Of a DNA stretch of 64,000 nt, positions 16,946 through 25,977 are shown piece after piece (positions within the stretch are counted from its first letter, which is position 1; the number at the start of each line of letters is the position of its first letter). This stretch comes from Halodesulfurarchaeum sp. HSR-GB (GTDB taxonomy: Archaea; Halobacteriota; Halobacteria; Halobacteriales; Halobacteriaceae). The position numbers were made by a program, and so were the translations under genes. The DNA is taken from positions 1 through 64,000 of the forward strand of contig NZ_JAVKGN010000001.1 in the NCBI RefSeq assembly GCF_031432215.1. The letters run 5' to 3'. Below the pieces are notes generated by a model that was not told the DNA's origin, ran no database searches, and was given only the letters and a program-made list of their open reading frames with translations.

Positions 16946-17362
16946 ATGGGCCTTCCCTTCCACTACGTCGACCTCCGGGCCTTCTGCTACGAGACGGAGG
17001 CCGAGGACCGCGTGCGTTCGGCACTCCGGACGTTACTCCCGCCGGACGCCGAAATCGAGTCCTCGGTCGGGGAGGGCCATCACGGCGATCGAATCGTCGT
17101 CCTCAGCGCCCGACTGGAACGCACCGACGAGATCAAACACGTCTTCGACCGGCTCCAGGACGGCGTGAACATGACCGTTCTCCTGGACGAACTGGGGGAT
17201 CGACTCGACGACAACAACGCCTTCTACGTGACACTGGACAAGCAGGCCGCCGCCCGTGGCGAGGTCACACGTGGCGACGGCATCACCCTCCGGGCGAAGG
17301 TCGAGGCCTACCCGGCCAACCGGGAGAACGCCCTCGAAAACGCCCGGGAGGCACTCTCCTGA
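16946..17362 (+). CDS. RNA-binding protein of the COG1325 exosome-associated family
   Basis: This 138-residue protein matches the archaeal RNA-binding family (COG1325, PF01877) often encoded with exosome and RNase P genes. Visible blocks are FHYVDLRAFCYETE, a GHHGDRIVVLSA segment and AFYVTLDKQAAARGE. It probably binds structured RNA. It is followed by the RNase P gene with one base between stop and start. Rrp4 and Rrp41, often nearby in archaea, are not in this window. Confidence 0.88.
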   Translation: MGLPFHYVDLRAFCYETEAEDRVRSALRTLLPPDAEIESSVGEGHHGDRIVVLSARLERTDEIKHVFDRLQDGVNMTVLLDELGDRLDDNNAFYVTLDKQAAARGEVTRGDGITLRAKVEAYPANRENALENAREALS

Positions 17363-17363
17363 G

Positions 17364-18062
17364 ATGTACGAATCCGTCCGCGTTCACGAGGACGGGCCGA
17401 CGACCCCCGACAGGTTCGGGCTGACCGTCAAAAACGCCGGGTTCGAGGGGCTGGTCGTCCGGAACCGTCAGTCGGTTCCGGCGGCCGTCGATCACGAGGC
17501 CATCGCAAAGAGACACGGCATCGACGTGGTCCAGGGCATCGAGATCACCGCCGACGAACCGCGGACGGCAAGCGGCGCGATCGGGAATCGCCGGCCCGAA
17601 GCCGAGGTGCTTCTCGTCCAGGGTCGCGATCCGGAGATGAACCGCTTCGTGGTCGAGCGAGCGCAGGTGGACGTCCTCGCCGACCCCATGGGCGGGGCCG
17701 GGGACATCAACCACGTAATCGCCCAGACCGCCGCCGAGAACGACGTCGCACTGGAGCTAAATCTCGGTCCCGTGCTCCGATCGAGTGGCGGCGACCGGGT
17801 CCGAGCGATCAAAGGCCTCCGAAAACTCCACGAACTCGTCGCTGACGCGGGCGCGCCGTTCGTCGTTTCTGGAGCCCCATCGAGCCATCTTCAGGTTCGC
17901 GGGCCGCGGGAGTTGTTCGCGGTGGGGGCCCAGATCGGCTTCGACCGCGAGACGATCCAGCAGGGACTGGCGACCTGGCGAACCATCGCCGAGCGGAATC
18001 GACACCGGCGGGACCCGGACACCGTGGGGCCGGGGGTCACCGTCTCAGAGCCCGAGAACTGA
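17364..18062 (+). CDS. rnp3: RNase P protein component 3 (Rpp30)
   Basis: This 232-residue TIM-barrel-like protein of archaeal and eukaryotic RNase P helps process tRNA 5' ends. The family features are the N-terminal YESVRVHEDG, a central VDVLADPMGG, and a late FVVSGAPSSHLQVRGPRE segment. The ATG at 17364 lies one base after the preceding stop. With Pop5 (18112) it gives two of the four archaeal RNase P proteins; in known complexes Pop5 and Rpp30 form a heterodimer. Confidence 0.92.
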   Translation: MYESVRVHEDGPTTPDRFGLTVKNAGFEGLVVRNRQSVPAAVDHEAIAKRHGIDVVQGIEITADEPRTASGAIGNRRPEAEVLLVQGRDPEMNRFVVERAQVDVLADPMGGAGDINHVIAQTAAENDVALELNLGPVLRSSGGDRVRAIKGLRKLHELVADAGAPFVVSGAPSSHLQVRGPRELFAVGAQIGFDRETIQQGLATWRTIAERNRHRRDPDTVGPGVTVSEPEN

Positions 18063-18111
18063 GACCACCTCGATCCGTGGAGTTACAACAGTCCACGTGT
18101 AACCCCTTGCC

Positions 18112-18588
18112 GTGCGCCACCTCCCGAAACACCTCCGACCGCGCTATCGCTATCTCGCCGTCGAGATAGAGACGTGGCCGGATGTCACCCTCGCGGAGCG
18201 ACCCCTCCAGGAGAGAATCTGGACGGCGACACGGACGCTTTTGGGCGATCCCGGAAGCGCCGAGGCTGATCCGCGTGTCCTGGAGACCGACCTGTATCCC
18301 GGCGGTGGCTGGGCGCTCGTTCGGGTCCGGCGAGGGACCGTCGAGCAGGCCCGGGCGGCACTCGCCTGTGTCGATTCCGTGCAGGACCATCCGGTTCGGG
18401 TCGGCGTTCGGGGGGTGGGCGGAACAGTTCGAGCCACCAGGCGGTCGTTCCTGCAGGGACCGCCGGCCGTGACCGACTCGACGGCCGTGACCTTTCGTGA
18501 CGGTGAGGCGGTCGCTCACCTGCGGGAGGACCGCGTCGACGTCGAGTGCGCGGACACCTTCGTCGGGGCAACACCCCGGGATCTCTAA
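18112..18588 (+). CDS. rnp2: RNase P protein component 2 (Pop5)
   Basis: This 158-residue Pop5/Rpp14 family protein has a ferredoxin-like fold; RPRYRYLAVEIE opens the domain and GWALVRVRRG gives the central strand. It pairs with Rpp30 to activate the catalytic RNA. The start is GTG at 18112, with no closer ATG in frame. The stop codon directly abuts the ATG of psmA, so RNase P and proteasome genes are likely co-transcribed. The acidic C-terminal tail (~40 residues) is longer than in methanogens. Confidence 0.88.
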   Translation: MRHLPKHLRPRYRYLAVEIETWPDVTLAERPLQERIWTATRTLLGDPGSAEADPRVLETDLYPGGGWALVRVRRGTVEQARAALACVDSVQDHPVRVGVRGVGGTVRATRRSFLQGPPAVTDSTAVTFRDGEAVAHLREDRVDVECADTFVGATPRDL

Positions 18589-19302
18589 ATGCAAGGACAA
18601 CAACAGCAAGCGTACGATCGTGGCATCACCATCTTCTCCCCGGACGGCCGACTCTACCAGGTCGAGTACGCCCGGGAGGCAGTCAAGCGAGGCACGGCGA
18701 GCATCGGGGTGCGAGCCAGCGACGGGGTTGCACTGATCGTCGACAAGCCGGTTCGATCCCCGCTGGTCGAACAGGACTCCGTGGAGAAACTCCACAAGGT
18801 CGACGATCACATCGGGACCGCGAGTGCGGGCCACGTCGCGGACGCACGCCGACTCATCGACTTCGCCCGCCGGGACGCCCAGGTGGAGCGACTGCGGTAC
18901 GAACAGGCCATCGGGGTCGAAACCCTGACCAAGGACGTGACCGATCACATCCAGCAGTTCACCCAGATCGGCGGGGCCCGGCCCTTCGGCGTGGCCCTGC
19001 TGGTCGGTGGACTGGACGACGGCCAGCCGCGCCTCTTCGAGACGGACCCGAGTGGTACGCCCTACGAGTGGCAGGCGATCGCCATCGGCTCCGACCGGGA
19101 GGAGATCCAGTCGTATCTCGAAGCCGAGTACGATCCCGAGATCGAACTGGCCGAAGCCGTCGAACTCGGGCTCGAGGCCCTCGCGTCGGTCCAGGAGGAG
19201 CCACTCGATCCCGCTGGCGTGGGCGCGGCGACGGTCGACGCCGAGTCCGAGCAGTACATAACACTCACCGAGGAAGAGATCCGGGCGGCCCGCCCGGAGT
19301 GA
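18589..19302 (+). CDS. psmA: Proteasome subunit alpha (PsmA)
   Basis: This 237-residue alpha subunit of the 20S proteasome forms the outer rings and gate. The alpha signature YDRGITIFSPDGRLYQVEYA occupies residues 9-28, and its N-terminal segment forms the gate for regulatory ATPases. No catalytic Thr is expected in alpha subunits. It starts immediately after the rnp2 stop (TAAATG). CDC48, also in this window at 39995, is a known partner of archaeal proteasomes. Confidence 0.96.
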   Translation: MQGQQQQAYDRGITIFSPDGRLYQVEYAREAVKRGTASIGVRASDGVALIVDKPVRSPLVEQDSVEKLHKVDDHIGTASAGHVADARRLIDFARRDAQVERLRYEQAIGVETLTKDVTDHIQQFTQIGGARPFGVALLVGGLDDGQPRLFETDPSGTPYEWQAIAIGSDREEIQSYLEAEYDPEIELAEAVELGLEALASVQEEPLDPAGVGAATVDAESEQYITLTEEEIRAARPE

Positions 19303-19341
19303 CGTGCTACATTTTTCACCCTCCACGCCGTAGCGCAGGCC

Positions 19342-20067
19342 ATGATATCACTTGACGATGCAGTGACGGCGCGGCTCGAGTCCCACGGGGCGCGTTTCGA
19401 AGTCCTCGTCGATCCGGACGCGGCCCTCGCGATCAAACGCGGGGAGTTCGACGGCGACCTCGAGGACGTGATCGCCGCCCGGGACGTGTTCGAGAACGCC
19501 TCGCGGGGCGATCGACCGGCCGAGTCGGACGTCGAGAAGGTCTTTGACACCACAGATCCCATGGAGATCATCCCCCAGGTGATCGAGCGCGGGGAGATCC
19601 AGATCACCGCCGAGCAGCGCCGGGAGATGCTCGAACGCAAGCGACGCGAACTCATCGACCGCATCGCGCGCAACGCCGTGAACCCCCAGATGGACGACGC
19701 CCCACACCCCCCGGATCGAATCGAAAACGCCCTGGAGGAGGCCGGGTTCGACGTCGATCCGATGGAGCGTGTCGAATCGCAGGTCGAAGACGCCCTGGAC
19801 GCGTTGCGACCCGTCATTCCGATCCGGTTCGACGAGGTAACGATGGCCGTCCAGGTCCCGCCGGACTATGCCGGGAGCGCCCAGGCCCAGATCCGACAGT
19901 TCGGAGAACTAGAACGGGAGGAGTGGCAGGCTGATGGCTCCTGGATCGGGGTCCTGACCTTCCCGGCGGGGCTGCAAAACGACTTCTACGATCTGGTCAA
20001 CGAGCACACGAGCGGCGAGGCGGAGGTCCAGATCATTCGGGACGAGGACGAGATCGCCCGCCGCTGA
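19342..20067 (+). CDS. Ribosome assembly factor SBDS
   Basis: This 241-residue protein of the Shwachman-Bodian-Diamond family assists 50S maturation and release of the anti-association factor IF6. The N-terminal FYSH domain (FEVLVDPDAALAIKRGE), a three-helix middle domain (PPDRIENALEEAGFDVDP) and the C-terminal ferredoxin-like domain (RPVIPIRFDEVTMAVQVPPDYAG) are all present. The 39-nt gap after psmA holds an ACATTTTTC element, so it may also have its own promoter. The position beside psmA is conserved in archaea. Confidence 0.95.
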   Translation: MISLDDAVTARLESHGARFEVLVDPDAALAIKRGEFDGDLEDVIAARDVFENASRGDRPAESDVEKVFDTTDPMEIIPQVIERGEIQITAEQRREMLERKRRELIDRIARNAVNPQMDDAPHPPDRIENALEEAGFDVDPMERVESQVEDALDALRPVIPIRFDEVTMAVQVPPDYAGSAQAQIRQFGELEREEWQADGSWIGVLTFPAGLQNDFYDLVNEHTSGEAEVQIIRDEDEIARR

Positions 20068-20071
20068 AGAA

Positions 20072-20392
20072 TTATCCCTTCTTGAAGCCGACGAGGAAGC
20101 CGCCGGTGAAGCCGGCCCCAACGGAGAGTGTCGAGAGGAAGGTGTTCACCCAGGGCGGCGGGGTCTCCATCGAGGCAGTCTGTGTCAGATCCAGGACCCC
20201 GCCCGTGAGGCGGTCCCAGTCCACGGTCAAGATGCCCCGCGATTCGAGGAACTTGAACAGCGCGAGTTCGAGGCCCACGATGACCGCGATCACCTTCGCG
20301 ATCTTCTTGAAGGCAAACCCGATAATTGCGCCGATCACGGCCCCGCTACCGAATTCGAGGCCGAGTTGCGTCGGGTCCAGTTCGAGCGCCAT
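20072..20392 (-). CDS. FUN14-domain membrane protein
   Basis: This 106-residue membrane protein has three hydrophobic segments. It carries the FUN14 signature of a Gly-rich first helix (FGSGAVIGAIIGFAFKKIAKVIAVIVG) and a C-terminal GAGFTGGFLVGFKKG. Eukaryotic FUNDC1 is a mitophagy receptor; prokaryotic members have no established function. It converges on SBDS with a 4-nt gap and is divergent from HflX. Confidence 0.82.
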   Translation of the reverse strand: MALELDPTQLGLEFGSGAVIGAIIGFAFKKIAKVIAVIVGLELALFKFLESRGILTVDWDRLTGGVLDLTQTASMETPPPWVNTFLSTLSVGAGFTGGFLVGFKKG

Positions 20393-20446
20393 ACCACTCG
20401 TTGGGCCGTTCTCCGGTAAGTCCTTTGTGCCCCGCCTGGCCCTTAA

Positions 20447-21775
20447 GTGATCTCGGCCCCTACGAAGCGGCGAGTGACGGAAACCGACCGGGCGATCATC
20501 GCGAAGCGAGTCAGGGACGGCCAGCCGGACACGACCGAGATCCGACAGTTAGCGGCTGCAGCCGGCTACGAGGTCGTCGGCGAGTGCACACAGCGTCGAA
20601 AACCAGATCCGGCCCTGCAACTGGGCGCTGGCAAGGTCGAGGAACTCACCGAGCAGGTCGAGGCAACTGGCGCAAAGACGGTGATCTTCGACAACCGACT
20701 CGGCCCCTATCAGGTGTACAACCTCGGGAACGAACTCCCCGAGGGCGTGGCGGTCAAGGACCGGTTCCGGCTGATACTGGACATCTTCGGGCAGCGGGCC
20801 CAGACCCGGAAAGCCCAGCTCCAGGTCGAACTCGCCGAACTGCGCTATGAACTCCCGCGAGCCGAGGCCAAGACCAGCCTCGCCAAACGCGAGGAACGAC
20901 CGGGGTTCATGGGCCTGGGCGAGTACGACGAGAGCCGCGAGCAGGACATCAAATCCCGGATCAGCCGGATCCGGGACGAACTCGAACGGATCGAGGAGAC
21001 CGAGCAGGACCGACGCGAGAAACGCCGGGAGTCCGGGTTCGACCTGGTCGCCCTGGCAGGCTATACGAACGCCGGGAAATCGACCCTGATGCAGGCCCTG
21101 GCAGAGGATCTGGAGGTCGGGGAGAACGAGTCGATCCACCCCGACCTCGATCCGACGGCTGAGCGCGAAGACCGGCTGTTCACCACCCTCGGGACGACCA
21201 CCCGGCGACTCGATCTCGAACGACGGGACGCCCTGCTCACCGACACGGTCGGGTTCATCAGCGATTTACCCCACTGGCTGGTCGAGTCCTTCAAATCGAC
21301 CCTCGAATCGGTCTACCGGGCCGATCTCGTGCTGCTCGTCGTGGACGTGAGCGAGCCGATCGCGGAGATCCGCAAGAAGCTCATGACCAGCCACGACACG
21401 CTCTACGAGCGTAACGAAGCGCCGATCGTAACGGTCCTCAACAAGATCGACCGGATCGACGACGCCGAGCTGGAGCAGAAACGGGCGGCGCTGCGTGCGC
21501 TGGCCCCGAATCCGGTCGCGGTCAGCGCGAAAGCGGAGACGAACCTGGAGGAGTTGCGGGCGCGTATCCACGAGGAACTGCCCGACCGCAAGCGCGAACG
21601 GCTGGTCCTCCCGATGACCGAGGACACGATGAGCGTGGTCTCCTGGGTTCACGACAACGCCTTCGTCGAGGACGTGGAGTACCGTGATTCGGAGGTCATC
21701 GTGGACTTTCTGGCCCGACCGGCGGTCGTCGAACAGACACGTGCCAAGGCGAGTGACCTGGCGGCGGACGCCTGA
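20447..21775 (+). CDS. hflX: HflX-type GTPase
   Basis: This 442-residue GTPase of the HflX family binds 50S subunits and splits or rescues stalled ribosomes. The N-terminal nucleotide-binding domain (LQLGAGKVEELTEQ, FDNRLGPYQVYNLG) and coiled-coil linker (residues ~120-190) precede the G domain, with G1 GYTNAGKST, G3 DTVGF and G4 NKID. The start is GTG at 20447, right after a TTAA stretch. A C-terminal ~60-residue domain completes the protein. It converges on moaC with no gap. Confidence 0.93.
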   Translation: MISAPTKRRVTETDRAIIAKRVRDGQPDTTEIRQLAAAAGYEVVGECTQRRKPDPALQLGAGKVEELTEQVEATGAKTVIFDNRLGPYQVYNLGNELPEGVAVKDRFRLILDIFGQRAQTRKAQLQVELAELRYELPRAEAKTSLAKREERPGFMGLGEYDESREQDIKSRISRIRDELERIEETEQDRREKRRESGFDLVALAGYTNAGKSTLMQALAEDLEVGENESIHPDLDPTAEREDRLFTTLGTTTRRLDLERRDALLTDTVGFISDLPHWLVESFKSTLESVYRADLVLLVVDVSEPIAEIRKKLMTSHDTLYERNEAPIVTVLNKIDRIDDAELEQKRAALRALAPNPVAVSAKAETNLEELRARIHEELPDRKRERLVLPMTEDTMSVVSWVHDNAFVEDVEYRDSEVIVDFLARPAVVEQTRAKASDLAADA

Positions 21776-22261
21776 TCAATCGAGCGCCCGTTTTTCCTTC
21801 TCGACGACCCGAACGTCGCCGATAGCCGTGTCCGGATACTGCCCGTCGGCGTCTTTCTCGGCGGCCTTCACCATGTCCCAGATCACGTCGAGGCCGGTCG
21901 TCGTGCCCTGGAGGGCCTCCATCTCGCAGCCAGTTTTCCCCGTCGTCTCGACGGCCACGGTGAGCGTGATCGTCTCTCGTGCCACGTCAAAGTCGGTCTC
22001 GACGTTCGTGATCGGGATCTGATGGCACATCGGAATCGTCTCCCAGGTGTGTTTGACGGCCTGGATCGCCCCGACACGAGCCGTAGCCAGGACGTTCCCC
22101 TTGCCCACCGAATCGGCCTGAATCGCGTCGATCGTCGAGGGCTGGAGGTGGATCGTCCCACGAGCGACAGCCCGCCTGGCGGTGTCCGGTTTGTCCCCCA
22201 CGTCGACCATCTGGGCCTCGCCCTCGGCGGTGGTGTGGGTAAGTTCGTCCTCGTCGCTCAT
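21776..22261 (-). CDS. moaC: Cyclic pyranopterin monophosphate synthase (MoaC)
   Basis: This 161-residue enzyme converts the MoaA product to cPMP in molybdenum cofactor synthesis. Recognised by MVDVGDKPDTARRAVA near the start, PMCHQIPIT in the active site, and a GCEMEALQG segment; the catalytic Asp/Lys region (GLDVIWDMVKAAEKD) is present. It overlaps nnr by four bases (ATGA) on the minus strand. No other Mo-cofactor gene is in the window. Confidence 0.95.
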   Translation of the reverse strand: MSDEDELTHTTAEGEAQMVDVGDKPDTARRAVARGTIHLQPSTIDAIQADSVGKGNVLATARVGAIQAVKHTWETIPMCHQIPITNVETDFDVARETITLTVAVETTGKTGCEMEALQGTTTGLDVIWDMVKAAEKDADGQYPDTAIGDVRVVEKEKRALD

Positions 22262-23691
22262 GCCTGTTCACCCCCGAGTGCCGGCGGCAGCGTCCCAAGC
22301 AGATCGGAGGCGAGGAGCCCACCGTTCCGTGACTCCGCAGCGAGGTCGCCAGCCGTTCCGGTGAGGTAGGCCGCGACCGCCGCGGCCGGCACCGGATCGA
22401 GAGTTGCGAACGTCGCCCCCGTGACCCCAGCGAGCACGTCGCCAGTCCCACCCACGGTCATACCGGGGTTTCCGGTCCGGTTGATGCGCGTGCGATCACC
22501 GTCGGTGACCACGTCGTGGGGGCCCTTGAGGAGCAGCGTCTGGCCCAGATCGGCAGCGACCTGGGCAGCCGATGTGGCCCAGCCGTCACGGTCATCTGCG
22601 GACTCGCCGCCGAGTTGTTGAAACTCGCCACGGTGGGGAGTCAGAATCAGCGACGCGTCAGTCTCGACGGCCGAAACCACGCTGATCGCGTCCGCGTCGA
22701 CGACCGCTTTGCCCTCGTAGGCCTCCAGAATCTGTCCCACGGCTTCACGGGTTGGATCGGCCGCCCCCAGACCCGGGCCGAGTATCATGACGTCCTGGTC
22801 GGCTGCGGCCTCCAGGATCGTCGAGACGTGCGTGGGCTCGATTCGAGTGCCGGGAAGCCCCCGAACGATCAGGTCCTCGCTGAAGCCCTGAACCTGATCG
22901 GCAACCGGTTCAGGCGTGAGAACCGTCGCGAGGTCAGCCCCGGCCCGGAGCGCGGCCTGAGCGGCAAGTGCGGGTGCGCCCGTGTACGGGCCCCCGCCGA
23001 CCACCAGCACTCGGCCGAAGTCGCCCTTGTGAGCGTCCGTGGGGCGGGTGAGTCGTTGCAGGTCTCCCGGGCCAGTGAATCGCTCGGCGGCGGGTGGAAT
23101 CCCGATGTTCGCGACTGTCACGTTCTCGTGGTCTGCCAGCCCGGGTTTCGTGTCGTGGAACGTGACGACCCGGTCCGCGACGACCGAATCACCTGGTCGC
23201 TCACCCGTATCCACGTCCATCCCGGAGGGGACGTCGACCGAGACGACCGTCGCCTCGCTGTCGTTGATGGCCTGGATCGCCGTGCGCTCCGGCTCTCGGG
23301 GAGTCCCGGAGACCCCGGTTCCGAGCACGCCATCGATGATCACCTCGGGCTCACCGATCGAGAGGGCACTCGCGTCCCGGATGACGTTCGTCGCCACCTC
23401 GGCGGACTGGAGGGCGTCGTACTTCTCCCGGGTGACCGCACTCCGGATGCGGTCCGGATGGCCCAGGAGGTGAACCGTCGGATCCAGATCGGCGAGAAAG
23501 CGGGCCGCCGTGAGTGCGTCCCCACCGTTGTTACCTCGACCAGCGAGGACCGCGACCTCGGGCGTGTCCCGGTCCAGATCCCGGACTGCCCGCGCCACCG
23601 CGTTGCCGGCCGACTCCATGAGGTTCGTCTCGCGAACGCCCAGGGCCACGGCGTTGCGGTCGACGATCGCCATCTCGGTGCTGTCGATCAT
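22258..23691 (-). CDS. nnr: Bifunctional NAD(P)H-hydrate repair enzyme (Nnr)
   Basis: This 477-residue fusion repairs damaged nicotinamide cofactors. The N-terminal epimerase domain (residues ~1-210; AGRGNNGGDAL, VDVPSGMDVDTG) interconverts R and S NAD(P)HX. The C-terminal ADP-dependent dehydratase domain (VVGGGPYTGAPALAA, LTPHRGEF, NPGMTVGGTGDVLAG) regenerates NAD(P)H. The ATG at 23689-23691 is the family start; the open frame extends upstream without similarity. It is followed by moaC with a four-base overlap. Confidence 0.95.
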   Translation of the reverse strand: MIDSTEMAIVDRNAVALGVRETNLMESAGNAVARAVRDLDRDTPEVAVLAGRGNNGGDALTAARFLADLDPTVHLLGHPDRIRSAVTREKYDALQSAEVATNVIRDASALSIGEPEVIIDGVLGTGVSGTPREPERTAIQAINDSEATVVSVDVPSGMDVDTGERPGDSVVADRVVTFHDTKPGLADHENVTVANIGIPPAAERFTGPGDLQRLTRPTDAHKGDFGRVLVVGGGPYTGAPALAAQAALRAGADLATVLTPEPVADQVQGFSEDLIVRGLPGTRIEPTHVSTILEAAADQDVMILGPGLGAADPTREAVGQILEAYEGKAVVDADAISVVSAVETDASLILTPHRGEFQQLGGESADDRDGWATSAAQVAADLGQTLLLKGPHDVVTDGDRTRINRTGNPGMTVGGTGDVLAGVTGATFATLDPVPAAAVAAYLTGTAGDLAAESRNGGLLASDLLGTLPPALGGEQA

Positions 23692-23740
23692 GTCACGAGG
23701 TACACGGCCGACCCCACTAAAGGAAGTGGTCGGGCGGCGG

Positions 23741-24604
23741 CTACGGGTCCCCGCCCGTCCGGAGGTGTGTAAACAGATATGTCTGGGCGTAGCCCGGATT
23801 CGGGCCGAGTCGATCGCGGATCGCTCGCGAGGTCGACTCGTAGGAATCGCCCGCCGCGTCCGGGAAGTGCTCCTCGATCGCGGTGTTGATCCAGGTGTCG
23901 AGGGGAACCGGCTCGTCGAAGTCCATCGCGAACAGCAGGACACAGTCCGCGACTTTCGGGCCCACGCCGACGAACTGGGTCAGCGCTGCTCTCGCTTCCT
24001 CGTAGGGCCTGGCAGCGATCTCGTCCAGGGAGACCTCGTCGTCCCGAAGCATCTCGGCGGTCGCCTCGATGTAGGGGGCTCGATAGCCCAATCCCAGATC
24101 GCGTAACTCGGCTTCGCCCGCCCGTGCCAGGGCTGACGGCGTCGGGAACGCGTGAACGGTCGTGTCCCGCCAGGCGATCGGTTCGCCGTAGGCCGCTCTG
24201 AGGGCCGTGACGTTCTCGTGGATCCGGTCGACCCGCATCTGGGCCGAGAGGATGAAGGAGAAAATCGTGGGCACTACTGGCGCGTCGACCACTCGAAGCC
24301 CTGGATACCGGGCCGTCGCCGCTTCGAGCACCGGGTGGTCGGGAAACGCCGACTGGATCGCCGGGAGGTCGTCATCGAGACCGAGGCGACGGCGGACGAT
24401 CCCGGCGGCGTCGGTCGACGAGCGCCAGGTGAGGCCGCCGGCTTCTTCTCGTACCTCGATCACGTCCGTCCCGGCCACGGTCCGAAACCAGGTGCCGTCG
24501 GCGGACTCGAGCCGTCGCCAGAGGAAGGTCTGCCCACTCTCCAGGATGACCTGAAGGTCGACCGAGCCACGGACGGACGTCGCATCGATGTGCCCGGATT
24601 CCAT
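23741..24604 (-). CDS. OGG-type DNA glycosylase/AP lyase (HhH-GPD)
   Basis: This 287-residue base-excision repair enzyme has the 8-oxoguanine glycosylase architecture. An N-terminal OGG domain (SGQTFLWRRLE) is followed by a helix-hairpin-helix GPD domain. The active-site Lys is K217 in GVGPKVADC and the catalytic Asp is D236 in VPLDTW, so it should be a bifunctional glycosylase/lyase. The substrate could be 8-oxoG or an alkylated base. ATG 24604 is chosen over an in-frame TTG 63 nt upstream, because the domain begins shortly after and the TTG lies in the shared promoter with 24691. Confidence 0.88.
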   Translation of the reverse strand: MESGHIDATSVRGSVDLQVILESGQTFLWRRLESADGTWFRTVAGTDVIEVREEAGGLTWRSSTDAAGIVRRRLGLDDDLPAIQSAFPDHPVLEAATARYPGLRVVDAPVVPTIFSFILSAQMRVDRIHENVTALRAAYGEPIAWRDTTVHAFPTPSALARAGEAELRDLGLGYRAPYIEATAEMLRDDEVSLDEIAARPYEEARAALTQFVGVGPKVADCVLLFAMDFDEPVPLDTWINTAIEEHFPDAAGDSYESTSRAIRDRLGPNPGYAQTYLFTHLRTGGDP

Positions 24605-24690
24605 CGACAGACCTGGGCGTTTGCCCCCGGAAAGGCTGTCGGTTCGGGGCCAATCTATTTTTACCAAGGGCGTGCTATGCCAACATACCC

Positions 24691-25128
24691 ATGGATTGTA
24701 GGGTCGTTGTCGAGGCCGCGGTTCCGGTGTACGACGTAGAAACGCCCGACGAGGCCGTCCGGATCGCGATCTCGAAGACGGGCGAGATGCTGAATCCCGA
24801 CCTCAACTACGTGGAGATCGACATGGGGGAACGGACCTGCCCCCACTGCGGGGAGGAGCTGGAGCCGGCCTTCGTCGCGGCCGACGAGAGCCTGGTCGCT
24901 CTCGAACTCGAAATGACGGTCTTCAACGTCGAACGAACCGAACACGCCTCGCGGATCGCCCGCAAAGAGATCGGCCAGCGTCTGGAGAACATCCCACTCG
25001 AAGTCCTGGAGGTCGAAGTCATCGAGGAGGACGAGGACGAGGCGGCGGAGGAAGAGGAGTCGGCCGAGGAAACTGAATCGGACGAGGAAGACGTGTTACC
25101 GGAGTTCGACGAGCTCATCGAGGGGTGA
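24691..25128 (+). CDS. UPF0212 (DUF555) protein
   Basis: This 145-residue archaeal protein matches UPF0212/DUF555 closely: VVVEAAVPVYDVET, a conserved ISKTGEMLNPDLNYVEI block, and a CPHC motif that may bind metal with other ligands. The last ~45 residues are almost entirely acidic, a halophile addition. The biochemical function is unknown. An AT-rich TCTATTTTTA element 35-25 nt upstream probably serves as its promoter, divergent from the glycosylase gene. Confidence 0.88.
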   Translation: MDCRVVVEAAVPVYDVETPDEAVRIAISKTGEMLNPDLNYVEIDMGERTCPHCGEELEPAFVAADESLVALELEMTVFNVERTEHASRIARKEIGQRLENIPLEVLEVEVIEEDEDEAAEEEESAEETESDEEDVLPEFDELIEG

Positions 25129-25202
25129 TCGCGGCGGTTTTCTACTCGCAGACCCGCCGCTGACTGGCGCGTGCTTCGCGGGTCGCGGGTCGGTGAGAAC
25201 AG

Positions 25203-25445
25203 TTAGTCGGCCTTGGCCGTCACGGTCTCTTCTGCACTCTCGGCCTCGTCCATGGTGCCGGTGATGCCCTTCGCGAGTGCAAAAACAGCCGATTTGTGAT
25301 CAGTTTTCGATTTGTGGATCGATGTCGGTCGGACGCCCTTGGATTCGTATTCGGAAAGTTCCAGTTCTCGTGTGGATACTCGCTCGTAGTAATTCCCGAC
25401 CTCGGCGAGGAGTCCATGCAGGTGGATGAGCTCCTGTTTTTTCAT
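25203..25445 (-). CDS. UPF0058-family small protein
   Basis: This 80-residue haloarchaeal protein of the UPF0058 type has a helical N-terminus (KKQELIHLHGLLAEVGNYYE) and a highly conserved GVRPTSIHKSKTDHKSAVFALAKGI block. The function is unknown; the charged conserved core suggests binding to nucleic acid or another protein. ATG 25445 sits 28 nt from a TATA box, so the mRNA is probably leaderless. An alternative GTG two codons upstream is less likely. Confidence 0.82.
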   Translation of the reverse strand: MKKQELIHLHGLLAEVGNYYERVSTRELELSEYESKGVRPTSIHKSKTDHKSAVFALAKGITGTMDEAESAEETVTAKAD

Positions 25446-25472
25446 GTGCACCCTATCGTAACGAGTACAGGG

Positions 25473-25480
25473 TTATAGTA
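25473..25480 (-). promoter_or_regulatory. TATA box of the UPF0058 gene
   Basis: Read on the minus strand, TACTATAA lies 28-35 nt before the ATG at 25445. Archaeal TATA boxes sit about 26-30 nt before the transcription start, which puts that start at or next to the A of the ATG and fits a leaderless transcript. Confidence 0.55.
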
Positions 25481-25572
25481 TTACTCTGAGGAGAGTTACC
25501 AAGCCTTGTACCCTGGATTCCCGGGACAGGCGGCCTGAAAGGCTTTTAGGGGGCCCGCCCGCTTGCATCGGT

Positions 25573-25971
25573 ATGGACTACGACGAGCAACTCGAGCGAG
25601 CCCTCGAAGAGAAACCCGACATCGCCGAAAAGGAGAGTCGCTTCGAGGTCCCGGACCCGAAGCTTCGAACGGAGGGGAACGTCACGGTCTTCGAGAACTT
25701 CCAGGCGCTTTTGGACCGACTCGATCGGGAAGACGAACACGTCCTCAAGTTCCTGCAGGACGAACTCGGCACGGCCGCCCAGATCGATGAACGGGGCCGC
25801 GCACGGCTGACCGGGGAGTTCAACGAGTCACGCGTACAGGCCGTGATCGACGAGTACGTCGATCAGTACGTCATCTGCCCGGAGTGTGGGCTTCCCGACA
25901 CCCATCTGACCCACGAACAGGGAGCGGAACTGCTGGAGTGTGACGCCTGTGGCGCCCGCTCCTCGGTCTAA
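25573..25971 (+). CDS. eif2b: Translation initiation factor aIF2 subunit beta
   Basis: This 132-residue subunit of aIF2 helps deliver initiator Met-tRNA to the small ribosomal subunit. An N-terminal helix, a central alpha/beta domain (NVTVFENFQALLDRLDRE, LQDELGTAAQIDERGRA) and a C-terminal zinc ribbon (CPECG...CDACG) are all present. An AT-rich TTTTAG at 25544-25549 lies about 28 nt upstream of the start and may be its promoter. Length is normal for haloarchaea. Confidence 0.94.
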   Translation: MDYDEQLERALEEKPDIAEKESRFEVPDPKLRTEGNVTVFENFQALLDRLDREDEHVLKFLQDELGTAAQIDERGRARLTGEFNESRVQAVIDEYVDQYVICPECGLPDTHLTHEQGAELLECDACGARSSV

Positions 25972-25977
25972 AACCGG

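Noticed and set aside
24605-24667. Longer N-terminus for the OGG-like glycosylase from a TTG start
   Set aside because: The extra residues show no family similarity, and the TTG falls in the promoter shared with the UPF0212 gene.
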